NCBI GenBank assembly: GCA_041493035.1
Contig: JBGPYB010000044.1
Span: 1 to 29,621, forward strand
Source: JBGPYB01 sp041493035
GTDB lineage: Bacteria; Acidobacteriota; Vicinamibacteria; Fen-336
Direction: 5' to 3'
Length of the DNA: 29,621 bases
Under the pieces are notes generated by a model. The model saw nothing but the letters and a program-made list of their open reading frames with translations. It was not told the origin of the DNA and did not search any database. Positions 7,160 to 15,465 of this stretch are shown here, in pieces. How positions within the stretch are numbered: position 1 is the stretch's first letter; each line of letters opens with the position of its first letter. Made by a program: the position numbers and the translations under genes.

Positions 7160-7656
7160 GGTACATGCAGGAGGGCGGCTTCCAGAACAACCCGCTCATG
7201 CGTCTCACCCTGGCGTTCACCCTGGCGCTCCTTGCCCTGTTCTGGGCCACGAACATCGCGATCTACTTCTCGCGGATGAGCCTCGAGCCCGCCTCCGTCG
7301 TCTCCTATTACAACGGCTCGGACGCGGACTTCCGCCCGCCGCGCTCGACCGCATCGATGCTCGAAGTGAGCCACATGCATCTGCCGATGATGGGGATGGT
7401 GCTGCTCTTCCTGACACATCTCGTCATCTTCGTTCCGCTCCCGCGCGCTGCAAGAGTCACGTTCATCGTCGGCACATTCGTTTCGGCGCTGCTCGAGGAA
7501 GGTGCGGGATGGCTCGTACGCTTCGTGAGCCCGTCCTTCGCCATCCTGAAGGTCGTCGGGTTCGTCGGCTTGCAAGTGGCGATCTTCTGCTTGATCGTGG
7601 CCCTGGCCGCCTTCCTCGTCGCGGCGGCCCGCCGCCCCGCGTTCCCTGAGATGTAA
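7156..7656 (+). CDS. Four-helix membrane protein with conserved-looking histidines
   Basis: This 166-residue integral membrane protein has predicted helices at about 17-38, 73-95, 100-120 and 132-157. I cannot name its family. The second helix starts VSHMHLPMMG and later has H88, so three histidines (H73, H75, H88) lie in or beside the membrane near a Met-rich stretch. That is compatible with heme b or metal binding, but does not prove it. The segment before it (about 43-66) is polar and likely periplasmic. The ATG overlaps the stop of the FMN-binding gene by 4 bases, so the two are probably made together. An electron-transfer partner that passes electrons between the quinone pool and the periplasmic flavin is a reasonable inference. 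Confidence 0.7.
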   Translation: MRYMQEGGFQNNPLMRLTLAFTLALLALFWATNIAIYFSRMSLEPASVVSYYNGSDADFRPPRSTASMLEVSHMHLPMMGMVLLFLTHLVIFVPLPRAARVTFIVGTFVSALLEEGAGWLVRFVSPSFAILKVVGFVGLQVAIFCLIVALAAFLVAAARRPAFPEM

Positions 7657-7668
7657 ACTCCCTCCGCG

Positions 7669-8829
7669 ATGAGCGGGGGGCGAGAGATCGGCGTTGCGTG
7701 CCTGGCCTCCATCCTCCTGCTGGGTCTGAACGCGGCCTTCGTCTCGGCCACCGTCGGCTTCGTCCACGGACCGCGAAGGGTCCTCGAGACCGACCATTAC
7801 CACTACATCGACATGGCGGAGGCGCCACCGGGTCGCGCCGCGACCGCGAGAGGCCGCGAGGCGCCGTTCTGCTATCGCGTCTTGGCACCCGGGCTCGTCT
7901 GGCTCCTGGGGCGCGTCGGCGTGAGCGTGAACGGTGGCTTCTACCTCGTGACCAACGTCTTCCTGCTCTTGTTCCTCGTGACCCTTCACCGGCTCCTTCG
8001 CCACGACGGAGCGACGGAGATCGAAGCGTTGCTCGGGATGGCTCTCGTGGCGCTCGTCCCCGGCGCCGTGCGCTGGTACGAGTACCAGTACTGGATGCCC
8101 GATCCTCCCTGTCTCTTCTTCGTGACCCTCGCCCTGTTGCTGATTCGGAGCGGCAGTGAGAGAGCACTCCTTCTTCTGAGTGCCATCGCACCGCTCGCGC
8201 GCGAGACGTACGTGCTGGTGCTGCCGGTGGCTTTCCTTCACGCATGGCGGACGACCTCGCCCCGGCAGGCTCTCATCCGAACGGCGCGGCTGGCTGCTGT
8301 GGCATTGGGCGTCCTGGGGGCGTTGCGGGTCGCGATCGAGCCTTCGGGCGGTGCGGGGCTTCTCGCGGCGGCGCGGGAGATGATCCCGTTCCGCGCACGG
8401 CATCTCCTCGAGGGGCAGCTCTACGCCGTGACTTTCGGCGCGTTCGGTGTGCTGTTCTGCTTGTGGTGGCTGCGTCCGGAGAGGCTTCCGACGTTCGTGC
8501 GCCGCCGCCCTGAAGACGTGGCGCTCGTGGCGGCTACTTACGTGTCGCTCGCCTTCGCCAACAACACTGATCGTCTCTTGGCTTATGCGCTACCCGTCGT
8601 CGTTCCCGCGGCCCTCATGAGCGTGAGGTCCATCGCGAGGGTCGGCGCGTCCGTGGGCGCCGTGGCGGCGACCGTCCTCGCGTTACAGGTCTTCGTCTAC
8701 ACGCAGACGCCCTTCCACGAACTCGGTATAAGCGTCTACGCGCAGACTCGCTGGGTGGTCATCGCGGCGCTCAGCGCCTTCTGGCTCGCCGCCCGACTGC
8801 TGATGCGCGCCGACGCGCGCGCGCCTTAG
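7669..8829 (+). CDS. Polytopic membrane protein, GT-C glycosyltransferase-like
   Basis: This 386-residue protein has about nine or ten hydrophobic helices. After the first helix comes a periplasmic-type loop with acidic and aromatic residues (ETDHYHYIDMAE) and then CYRVLAPGLVWLLG. This arrangement of an acidic first loop before a long multi-helix body is seen in lipid-linked-sugar-dependent GT-C glycosyltransferases and related membrane proteins. No diagnostic catalytic motif can be assigned with certainty, so the function stays open. The ATG lies 9 bases after a TAAACT element that overlaps the previous stop codon. Its own stop codon overlaps that of the convergent RNA-binding protein gene (8826-8829). 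Confidence 0.7.
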   Translation: MSGGREIGVACLASILLLGLNAAFVSATVGFVHGPRRVLETDHYHYIDMAEAPPGRAATARGREAPFCYRVLAPGLVWLLGRVGVSVNGGFYLVTNVFLLLFLVTLHRLLRHDGATEIEALLGMALVALVPGAVRWYEYQYWMPDPPCLFFVTLALLLIRSGSERALLLLSAIAPLARETYVLVLPVAFLHAWRTTSPRQALIRTARLAAVALGVLGALRVAIEPSGGAGLLAAAREMIPFRARHLLEGQLYAVTFGAFGVLFCLWWLRPERLPTFVRRRPEDVALVAATYVSLAFANNTDRLLAYALPVVVPAALMSVRSIARVGASVGAVAATVLALQVFVYTQTPFHELGISVYAQTRWVVIAALSAFWLAARLLMRADARAP

Positions 8830-9263
8830 TCGAACCCGCGCTTGCGGCGGCGGATGTTGCGACGACTCCCCTTGTTCTTGAAGGGGCGTCCGCGGTCGTC
8901 CATCGGAACGAACTCCGAGAAACTCGGAGCCGCGCCGTAGGACGGCGGCCCGCCGCCTCCGGGTCGGAAAGCGGGGCGATACGGCGCCGCTCCGGGCGCT
9001 CCGGGGGCACGTGGCGGCCGATTTTCGGCCTCGTTGACGCGCAAGGGGCGACCCTTCAGATCCTTGCCGTTCAGAAGCTCGATGGATTTTTGCGCGGCCT
9101 CGTCGCTCTCGAACTCCACGAAAGCGAAGCCGCGAGGTCTTCCGGTCTCACGGTCGGTTGGAACCTTCGCGTCCACGACCTTGCCGGCTGCGCCGAACGC
9201 CTCAATGAGCTCCTCACGCGTGACGTCGAAGCTCAAGTTACCGACGAACACCTTGTTCGAAAT
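8826..9263 (-). CDS. RRM-domain RNA-binding protein with apparent ATT start
   Basis: This 145-residue protein has one RNA recognition motif (about 3-80) with RNP2 VFVGNL (5-10) and RNP1 RGFAFVEF (44-51). A Gly/Pro/Arg-rich region and a very basic tail (RRNIRRRKRGFD) follow. Such bacterial single-RRM proteins bind RNA and are often cold-induced. Related proteins usually begin M-S-N-K-(L/V)-(Y/F)-VGNL. Here the matching position is ATT (9263-9261) followed by S-N-K-VFVGNL, preceded by GAGGAGAT with AGGAG exactly 8 bases upstream. No ATG is available there. CTG 9269-9267 is too close to AGGAG, and a GTG 13 codons upstream of the ATT lacks a good site. An ATT start, as in infC, is the best reading; a base error is the alternative. 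Confidence 0.85.
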   Translation of the reverse strand: MSNKVFVGNLSFDVTREELIEAFGAAGKVVDAKVPTDRETGRPRGFAFVEFESDEAAQKSIELLNGKDLKGRPLRVNEAENRPPRAPGAPGAAPYRPAFRPGGGGPPSYGAAPSFSEFVPMDDRGRPFKNKGSRRNIRRRKRGFD

Positions 9264-9361
9264 GGCCAGATCTCCTCGTAACGATTCCACCGCCGCCCGT
9301 TGTCGCCATGCGGAGCGACCGGAGAATTCTCCCCGGGGCGCGGCGGCCGGGGGATCGTTGG

Positions 9362-9389
9362 ACTGTAGCAGAATGCGTGGGGCTGTCAA
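9362..9389 (-). promoter_or_regulatory. Promoter of the RRM protein gene
   Basis: Reading leftward, TTGACA (9389-9384), a 16-base spacer and TACAGT (9367-9362). This is the best -35 hexamer in the window. The start point would be near 9355, leaving about 90 bases of 5' leader before the ATT start. That is unusually long for this genome and is a candidate for RNA-level control. Confidence 0.65.
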
Positions 9390-9425
9390 ACGTCTCGTGA
9401 CGTTGCCGCTACAATGCCGGCGCAG

Positions 9426-10526
9426 ATGAAACGCCTCTTCAGGCGCCTCCGGGAGCGCCTCGCTCCTGTCCTTCTTTCGGATACCGCCTTCGTCGAAAAG
9501 GCCTATCGAGAGGTCCTGGGACGCGAGGCCGACCAGGACGGCCTCACCTACTACAGATCCCGGCTCCGCGAGGGAGAGAGCCGCACCGCGGTTCTTCTGG
9601 GCCTTGCGGCCTCCGACGAGTTCGCCCGCCGCTTTGCGCGGCCGTCCCCGAGCCTGCCAAGCCTTCGGCAGCAGCGCCCGTCGCGCTACCGTCGGGAGGT
9701 GGACCGGACGACCGGGCAGCCCGTCTGGGTCTTCGCCTCCGAAGGGCCGTCCGATTTGGATTGGCTCGAGACGCAGATCCTCAAGAACGGCTACTACGAG
9801 CAGCCAGGGGTGTGGAACCTCGGCGTCGACGTCGACAAGCGCCTCATGGCCGAGATGATCGCGTCGTTCGCTCCGGAGCGAGCCTTGGAGCTCGGGTGCG
9901 CCGCCGGCGCGGTCCTGGAGTGCCTCCGCGGTGCTGGGATCCGGGCTGAGGGTGTCGAGATCAGCTCCCTCGCGGCGGACCAGGCGTCCCCCGATGTTCG
10001 ACCGCTCATCCATAGAGGCGACCTGCTCGCCCTCGATCTTCCCTCCGACTACGACGTGGTGTTCGGCCTGGATGTCTTCGAGCACCTGAACCCGAATCGC
10101 CTCGACGCGTACCTGGCGCGCCTCACCGGCGTCACGCGCCCGGGCGGCTATTTGTTCTGCAACGTTCCGGCCTTTGGCGCCGATCCCGTCTTCGGCACCG
10201 TGTTCCCGACGTATCTGGAGGGCTGGGAGCGGGAGCGGTCCAAGGACGGGGTGTTCTCCCTTCTCCACGTCGACGACCTCGGCTATCCGCTCCATGGTCA
10301 TCTGATCTGGGCCGAGAGCGCCTGGTGGGTGCGTCGCTTCGAGGCACAGGGCCTCCGCCGCGAGACCGGGATCGAAGAGGCCTTTCACGCGAAGTACGAT
10401 CCCTATATGGACAAGCGGTCCCGCGCGCGCAAAGCCTTCTACGTCTTCTCGAAGGAGGCTGAGGCCGTACGGAGTCTCGCCGTCGCCGAGCGTATCCGCG
10501 CATCGGCATCCAAGGTGCTGGAGTAG
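9426..10526 (+). CDS. DUF4214-SAM methyltransferase fusion
   Basis: This 366-residue protein joins two parts. Residues about 14-70 (AFVEKAYREVLGREADQDG through ASDEFARRF) match the DUF4214 type of small helical domain found on cell-surface and glycan-related proteins. Residues about 135-300 form a class I SAM-dependent methyltransferase, with motif I ALELGCAAGAVLECL, acidic VEISS and the DVVFGLDVFEHL segment. Such fusions occur in polysaccharide and O-antigen clusters and probably modify a sugar or lipid-linked glycan; the substrate is unknown. ATG 9414 is an alternative start four codons upstream, but a TACAAT box (9410-9415) overlaps it, which favours 9426. The neighbouring GT-C-like protein may belong to the same surface-glycan theme. 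Confidence 0.82.
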   Translation: MKRLFRRLRERLAPVLLSDTAFVEKAYREVLGREADQDGLTYYRSRLREGESRTAVLLGLAASDEFARRFARPSPSLPSLRQQRPSRYRREVDRTTGQPVWVFASEGPSDLDWLETQILKNGYYEQPGVWNLGVDVDKRLMAEMIASFAPERALELGCAAGAVLECLRGAGIRAEGVEISSLAADQASPDVRPLIHRGDLLALDLPSDYDVVFGLDVFEHLNPNRLDAYLARLTGVTRPGGYLFCNVPAFGADPVFGTVFPTYLEGWERERSKDGVFSLLHVDDLGYPLHGHLIWAESAWWVRRFEAQGLRRETGIEEAFHAKYDPYMDKRSRARKAFYVFSKEAEAVRSLAVAERIRASASKVLE

Positions 10527-10572
10527 GGGTAGGATGCTCGCGGCGGAGTCGCGATAAGATCCTTCCGCTCGC

Positions 10573-11208
10573 ATGGTCATCGTCGAAACCTTTCCCGTCG
10601 GCCTCCTCCAGTGCAACTGCACCGTGCTCGGGGATCCCGTCACCAAGGACGCTCTCGTCGTGGATCCGGGTGACGAGGTCGAGAAAGTGCTGGCCGCCCT
10701 CGCGAAGCACGGGTTGTCGTGTCGCGCGATCCTCAACACCCACACCCATATCGACCACGTCGGCGCCAACGACGCGCTGAAACGCGCGACCGGCGCGCGC
10801 CTCATGCTCCACGAAGCGGACCTGCCCCTCTACGACAACCTCCGGGTGCAGGCGGAATGGCTGGGAGGGATGGTGGCCCCCGTCCGCGCCGACGTGGACG
10901 AGCACATCCATCAGGGAGACGAAGTCACAGCCGGCGCCCTCGTGGCCCAGGTCCTTCACACCCCCGGCCACACGCCCGGGAGCCTCTGCTTCCACCTGGA
11001 AGGCTCCGATCCCCTGCTGCTCTCGGGAGACACGTTGTTCGCGGGGAGCGTGGGTCGCACCGATCTCTGGGGCGGCGACTACGACCAGGAGATCGATTCC
11101 ATCCGGAAGCGCCTTCTCTCCCTCGATGACGGCACACGCGTCATTCCCGGCCACGGCCCCGAGACCACGATCGGTCGCGAAAGGCGCCGCAACCCCTTCC
11201 TTGTCTAA
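10573..11208 (+). CDS. Metallo-beta-lactamase-fold hydrolase (glyoxalase II-like)
   Basis: This 211-residue enzyme has the two-metal MBL site H57-x-H59-x-D61-H62 (THTHIDH), H133 in HTPGHTPGS, D153 in SGDTLFAGSVGRTD and H194 in IPGHGPETT. The length and the single-domain layout without the glyoxalase II C-terminal helix bundle match the YcbL-type family. Members hydrolyse S-acyl-glutathione-like thioesters or related substrates, and the substrate here is uncertain. It heads the rightward peptidase run, 18 bases before the M28 gene. A TAAGAT element (10555-10560) ends 12 bases before the ATG, and there is no obvious ribosome-binding site. Confidence 0.9.
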   Translation: MVIVETFPVGLLQCNCTVLGDPVTKDALVVDPGDEVEKVLAALAKHGLSCRAILNTHTHIDHVGANDALKRATGARLMLHEADLPLYDNLRVQAEWLGGMVAPVRADVDEHIHQGDEVTAGALVAQVLHTPGHTPGSLCFHLEGSDPLLLSGDTLFAGSVGRTDLWGGDYDQEIDSIRKRLLSLDDGTRVIPGHGPETTIGRERRRNPFLV

Positions 11209-11226
11209 CGCCCCCTGGAGAACCTC

Positions 11227-12810
11227 ATGACCTTCAGACTGGCCCTCGCGGCCGCGCTCGTGGTTCCGTTCGCCGCCGCATCGGCCGACGAGTCCGTGGA
11301 TCTGGCCACGGTCACCCGCATCCGAGACGAAGCGTTCCACCGTTCTCAGGTCATGGAAACGGCGGCGTATCTCTGCGACGTGATCGGGCCGCGCCTCACC
11401 AACTCCCCGGCCGCCCGTCGCGCCAACCAGTGGAGCCGTGAGCGCTTCGAGTCGTGGGGTCTCTCGAACGCCCATCTCGAGAGCTTCGGCCCCGTGGGTC
11501 TTGGTTGGAGCTTCGACCACGCGGTCGTGAACGTCACCTCGCCCGTGGCCGCTCCGCTCCTCGCGCTACCGAAGGCCTGGACCCCCGGGACGAACGGTCC
11601 CGTGCGCGCCAAGGCGGTGAAGGTCAAGCTCCGGTCCGAGGAAGACCTGACCGCGGCCAAGGGGAAGCTCGAAGGGAAGATCGTCCTCGTCGACGACCCT
11701 CACGAGGTGAAAGGGGAGGACAAGCCGGCGTTGACCCGATACTCGGAGAGGGAGCTGGCCGACCTGGGCCAGTTCGGGCTCCCGGCCCAGCGTAAGCTCG
11801 AGGAGGAGCGAGCCGCCGCGCGCAAGAGGCGCGGCTTCCGCAAGGTTCTCAGCCAGTTCTTGAGCGACGAGAAGGCTGTCGCCGCCATCGAACCGTCGCG
11901 TCAAGAGGACGTCGTGCGGGTCGAGGGCGGGAGTCAGATGAAGCCCGACGACGCCAAGGGTGTTCCGAGCCTCGTGATGCTCGACGAGCACTACAACCGC
12001 CTCGTGCGCCTGCTGGACCGGGGCCTCGACGTGGAGCTGGAGGTCGACGTCGCGGCCCGCTTCCACGACGAAGACCTCATGGGCTACAACACCGTCGCCG
12101 AGATCCCGGGGAGCGACAGGAAGGCCGAGATCGTCATGGCCGGCGCCCACATGGACTCGTGGCACACGGGCACCGGCGCCACCGACAACGGGGCCGGCGT
12201 GGCGGTCGTGATGGAGGCGGCCCGCATCCTGAAGGCCCTCGGCCTCCAGCCCCGTCGGACCATCCGGTTCGCTCTCTGGACCGGAGAGGAGCAGTGGAAG
12301 CCGTCCGGGTCGGAGTCCTACGTGAAGCAGCACTTCGGCGAGCGCGCTGCCTCGGAAGACCCCGAGGACAAAGATCTGGACCTCGACCTTCAGAAGAAGC
12401 CGGGGAAGCTCACCCTCAAGCCTGATCACGCGCTTCTCTCCGCCTACTTCAACCTCGACAACGGCACCGGCAAGATCCGCGGGATCTACTCCGAGGAGAA
12501 CGCGGCCGTGGCGCCCATCTTCGCAGCCTGGCTGCGTCCGTTCGCCGACTTGGGCGCAACAACGGTGACCCAGCGGAAGACCGAAGACACCGATCATGAG
12601 CCGTTCAACGAGGTCGGCCTGCCGGGGTTCCAGTTCATCCAGGACGACGTCGAGTACTCGACACGGACCTGGCACACGAACCTGGACGTCTACGACCGGC
12701 TGAAGCGCGACGACTTGATGCAGGCCTCGGCCATCATGGCGTCGTTCCTCTACAATGGCGCCACGCGCGACGAGAAGCTCCCGCGGAAGCCGCTGCCGCA
12801 GTATCCTTGA
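11227..12810 (+). CDS. Exported M28-family zinc aminopeptidase/carboxypeptidase Q-like
   Basis: This 527-residue protein has a signal peptide (about 1-20, cleavage after ASA). A PA-like insert region (about 130-265) precedes the M28 catalytic core. The expected two-zinc ligands are visible: H308 in GAHMDSWHTG, D320 in ATDNGAG, the GEEQ pair E354/E355, D411 in FNLDNG and H483 in TWHTNLDVYD. It should remove single residues from peptides in the periplasm or outside the cell. A charged segment (about 375-398) just after the GEEQ region looks like a lineage-specific insertion. It lies 2 bases from the thioesterase gene in a compact operon. Family assignment is firm; peptide preference is not known. 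Confidence 0.93.
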   Translation: MTFRLALAAALVVPFAAASADESVDLATVTRIRDEAFHRSQVMETAAYLCDVIGPRLTNSPAARRANQWSRERFESWGLSNAHLESFGPVGLGWSFDHAVVNVTSPVAAPLLALPKAWTPGTNGPVRAKAVKVKLRSEEDLTAAKGKLEGKIVLVDDPHEVKGEDKPALTRYSERELADLGQFGLPAQRKLEEERAAARKRRGFRKVLSQFLSDEKAVAAIEPSRQEDVVRVEGGSQMKPDDAKGVPSLVMLDEHYNRLVRLLDRGLDVELEVDVAARFHDEDLMGYNTVAEIPGSDRKAEIVMAGAHMDSWHTGTGATDNGAGVAVVMEAARILKALGLQPRRTIRFALWTGEEQWKPSGSESYVKQHFGERAASEDPEDKDLDLDLQKKPGKLTLKPDHALLSAYFNLDNGTGKIRGIYSEENAAVAPIFAAWLRPFADLGATTVTQRKTEDTDHEPFNEVGLPGFQFIQDDVEYSTRTWHTNLDVYDRLKRDDLMQASAIMASFLYNGATRDEKLPRKPLPQYP

Positions 12811-12812
12811 GC

Positions 12813-13190
12813 ATGCCCTCTGAGCGCATCCCGGCCATCAAGGTCCTGTTGCTCCCGAAGGACACCAACGCCCTCGGCACGATCTTCGGCGGCGTGATCC
12901 TCTCCCACGTCGACCTGGCGTCGGCCGTGGAAGCGCGGAAGGCGGCGCCCCACCGCTACGTGACGAAAGCGATGCGCGAGGTGGAGTTTCACGAGCCCGT
13001 CTTTCTGGGCGACATCGTGAACTTCTTCACCGAGACGGTGCGGATCGGCCGGACCTCGATCACCGTGAAGGTGAGCGTCGAGGCCGAGCGATGGGGAGCC
13101 GGGCGTGGCGAGCGCGTGAAGGTCACCGAGGCCGAGGTCGTGCTCGTGGCGGTCGGGGCCGACGGGCGGCCGATTCCGATCCAGTCATGA
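12813..13190 (+). CDS. Hotdog-fold acyl-CoA thioesterase (YciA/BACH-like)
   Basis: This 125-residue single-hotdog protein has the family signature DTNALGTIFGGVILSHVD (about 17-34), with D34 as the likely catalytic acid, then a YVTKAMREVEF strand. YciA-type enzymes hydrolyse acyl-CoA thioesters in the cytoplasm and usually form hexamers. ATG 12813 is used; a TTG two codons upstream is possible but adds only two residues. It begins 2 bases after the M28 stop, and its own stop overlaps the start of the molybdopterin enzyme (ATGA), so it is translated as part of the operon. Confidence 0.88.
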   Translation: MPSERIPAIKVLLLPKDTNALGTIFGGVILSHVDLASAVEARKAAPHRYVTKAMREVEFHEPVFLGDIVNFFTETVRIGRTSITVKVSVEAERWGAGRGERVKVTEAEVVLVAVGADGRPIPIQS

Positions 13191-15244
13191 CGCGGACCCA
13201 CAAGGTCGTCTGCCCCCACGATTGCCCGGACACCTGCGTGATGACGGTGACGGTGGACGGTGACCGCGCCGTGGACCTGGGGGGTGACCCCGATCATCGG
13301 TTCACCCAGGGCTTCCTCTGCGCCAAGGTCAACCATTATCTGGAGCGCGTTTACAGTCCCGATCGGATTCTCCATCCGCTGAAGCGCGTCGGTCGCAAAG
13401 GAGAAGGCCGCTTCGAGCCGATCTCGTGGGACGAAGCTCTCGACACGATCGCCGATCGCTTCCGCGCGATCAGCGCCGCCGACGGGCCGCAGGCCATCCT
13501 TCCGTATTCCTACGCCGGCAACATGGGGCTGCTCTCGTACGGCAGCATGGACCGCCGCTTCTTTCACGCTCTCGGCGCAAGCCTCCTGGACCGGACGATC
13601 TGCGCCTCGGCCGGCGCGGCGGGATACAAGGCCACGGTGGGGAAGTCCATCGGCATCGATCCCGAGGCCGTTGTCGATGCGCGCTTCATCGTGGCTTGGG
13701 GGGCGAACATCGTCAGCTCCAACGTCCACCTCTGGCCCTTCATCGAGGAAGCTCGTCGCCGCGGCGCGAAGCTCGTGACGGTGGATCCCTTCCGTTCGCG
13801 GACCGCCGAGAAGTCCGACCAGCACCTGGCGCTGCTGCCGGGAACCGACGGTGCCCTCGCCCTCGCGATGATGCACGTGATCTTCCGCGACGGGCTCGAG
13901 GACAAGGACTACCTCGAGCGTTACGCCCTTGGCGCCGATGCGCTTCGCGATCGGGTGCGCGAGTGGACACCGGCGCGCGCCTCGAAAATCACCGGCCTCA
14001 CGACCGGCGAGATCGGGACCTTCGCCCGGGAGTACGCGACGACCCGTCCCTCGGCGCTGCGGATCAACTACGGCCTCAACCGTCACGCCGGCGCGGGGAT
14101 GGCCGTCCGCACGATCGCGTGCCTTCCCGCGGTCGTGGGCGCCTGGCGCGATGCCGGCGGTGGAATCCTGCTCTCGACCTCGGCGACGTTTCCGGTGGAC
14201 ACGAAGGCTCTCGAGCGCCCGGGCATGATCCGCCCCGGCACTCGGACGCTGAACATGAGCGAGATCGGGCGTCTGCTGAACGATCGGTCCCTCGACCCTC
14301 CCGTGAAGGCCCTGTTCGTCTACAACGCCAACCCCGTGGCCGTGGCGCCCGAGCAGGAGAGCGTCCGCAGAGGCTTCGCGCGGGACGATCTCTTCGTGGT
14401 CGTCCACGATCTGTTCCAGACCGACACCGTGGACTTCGCGGACATCGTCCTGCCCGCCACCACGACACTCGAGCACTACGACCTCCACAAGGCCTATGGG
14501 CACCTCTACCTGAGCCTGAGCCGTCCGGCCATCGCTCCCCTCGGCGAGGCGAAGGCCAACACCGAGGTCTTTCGCTTGTTGGCCGCCCGCATGGGCCTCG
14601 ATCACCCCTCGCTCCGCGACGACGACGAGGCGATGGCGCGTCAGGCGATCGACTGGAGCCATCCGTTCGTCCAGGGGATCACCTTCGATCGGCTGGAGCA
14701 GGAAGGCTCCCTGCGCCTGAGCGTCCCCCAGCCCTATGCGCCCTTCGCCGCCGGCGGCTTCTACACGCCGTCGGGGAAGTGCGAGCTGTATTCCGAGGCC
14801 CTGGCGGCTCAAGGGCACGATCCGCTCCCGACCTACGTGCCGCCTCGCGAGAGCGTCCAGAGCGCGCCGTCGCGCGCCCGCGACTATCCTCTCGCCTTCA
14901 TTTCTCCTCCCGCGCATCACTTCCTGAACTCCACCTTCTCAGCGCAGCCCGTGTTCGTGCGGCGGGAGAGCGAGCCAATGCTCACGATTCATCCCGATGA
15001 CGCGGCGCCCCGAGGGATTCGGGACGGCCAGCAGGTGCGCACGTTCAACGACCGTGGCTCGTTTCTTTCGACCGCTCGGGTTTCGGACGCCGCACGCCCT
15101 GGCGTCGTGGTCGGCCTTTCCGTCTGGTGGTCCAAGATGTGCCCGGGAGGGCGTAACGCCAACGCCGTCACGAGCCAGGGCCTCACCGACATGGGAGGCG
15201 GCGCGACGTTCTACGACGTGCTGGTGGAGGTCGTTCCCGCGTGA
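13187..15244 (+). CDS. Molybdopterin (bis-PGD) oxidoreductase, [4Fe-4S]-containing
   Basis: This 685-residue member of the DMSO-reductase superfamily begins with the cysteine set for one [4Fe-4S] cluster: C9, C13, C17 (CPHDCPDTC) and C45 (FLCAK). The region TICASAGAAGYKAT (137-150) falls where the molybdenum ligand is expected, with C139 the likely ligand and S141 an alternative. Later segments such as VYNANPVAVAPEQ and the C-terminal FNDRGSF...VWWSKMCPGG are typical of cofactor-binding domains. There is no Tat signal and no electron-transfer subunit beside it, so it is probably a soluble cytoplasmic enzyme of the YyaE/YoaE-like group, whose substrates are unknown. It overlaps the genes on both sides by 4 bases. 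Confidence 0.92.
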   Translation: MTRTHKVVCPHDCPDTCVMTVTVDGDRAVDLGGDPDHRFTQGFLCAKVNHYLERVYSPDRILHPLKRVGRKGEGRFEPISWDEALDTIADRFRAISAADGPQAILPYSYAGNMGLLSYGSMDRRFFHALGASLLDRTICASAGAAGYKATVGKSIGIDPEAVVDARFIVAWGANIVSSNVHLWPFIEEARRRGAKLVTVDPFRSRTAEKSDQHLALLPGTDGALALAMMHVIFRDGLEDKDYLERYALGADALRDRVREWTPARASKITGLTTGEIGTFAREYATTRPSALRINYGLNRHAGAGMAVRTIACLPAVVGAWRDAGGGILLSTSATFPVDTKALERPGMIRPGTRTLNMSEIGRLLNDRSLDPPVKALFVYNANPVAVAPEQESVRRGFARDDLFVVVHDLFQTDTVDFADIVLPATTTLEHYDLHKAYGHLYLSLSRPAIAPLGEAKANTEVFRLLAARMGLDHPSLRDDDEAMARQAIDWSHPFVQGITFDRLEQEGSLRLSVPQPYAPFAAGGFYTPSGKCELYSEALAAQGHDPLPTYVPPRESVQSAPSRARDYPLAFISPPAHHFLNSTFSAQPVFVRRESEPMLTIHPDDAAPRGIRDGQQVRTFNDRGSFLSTARVSDAARPGVVVGLSVWWSKMCPGGRNANAVTSQGLTDMGGGATFYDVLVEVVPA

Positions 15245-15465
15245 GCCTTGCCGGCTTTTTCGTCGCGGCCACCGTCGTGACGCTTCTCCAGTTCCTTCGC
15301 CTCAGGGATCGGCGGCTTCTGCCTCTCCTGGCGCTTTTCGCCTGCCTCGGGCTGGCTCACGCCCAGGCCGACTGGCACGCGGCGCGGCCCTATCACCTGG
15401 CGGCGGGCGTCGCGGGGCTCGTGCTGCTTTTCGTTCTCTCTCCCCGCCACCGTGCGAGTCACTGA
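15241..15465 (+). CDS. Small two-helix membrane protein
   Basis: This 74-residue protein has two or three hydrophobic stretches (about 2-19, 26-40, 50-67) with a basic patch LRLRDRR between the first two. Its layout resembles the small DUF5985-type membrane proteins, but the similarity is general and not diagnostic. The GTG start overlaps the stop of the molybdopterin enzyme (GTGA), and its stop overlaps the start of the M24 gene by one base (TGATG). Tight overlaps on both sides support it as a real gene. It might anchor the neighbouring redox enzyme at the membrane, but nothing in the sequence proves this. Confidence 0.7.
   Translation: MSLAGFFVAATVVTLLQFLRLRDRRLLPLLALFACLGLAHAQADWHAARPYHLAAGVAGLVLLFVLSPRHRASH

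Noticed and set aside
6982..8403. 473-codon minus-strand open frame
   Set aside because: It is antisense to three plus-strand genes with signal peptides and membrane helices, and has shadow-like composition.
10132..11520. 462-codon minus-strand open frame
   Set aside because: It is antisense to the methyltransferase, MBL hydrolase and M28 genes, whose catalytic residues are intact.
12989..14920. 643-codon minus-strand open frame
   Set aside because: It is antisense to the thioesterase and the molybdopterin enzyme; there is no recognisable domain.
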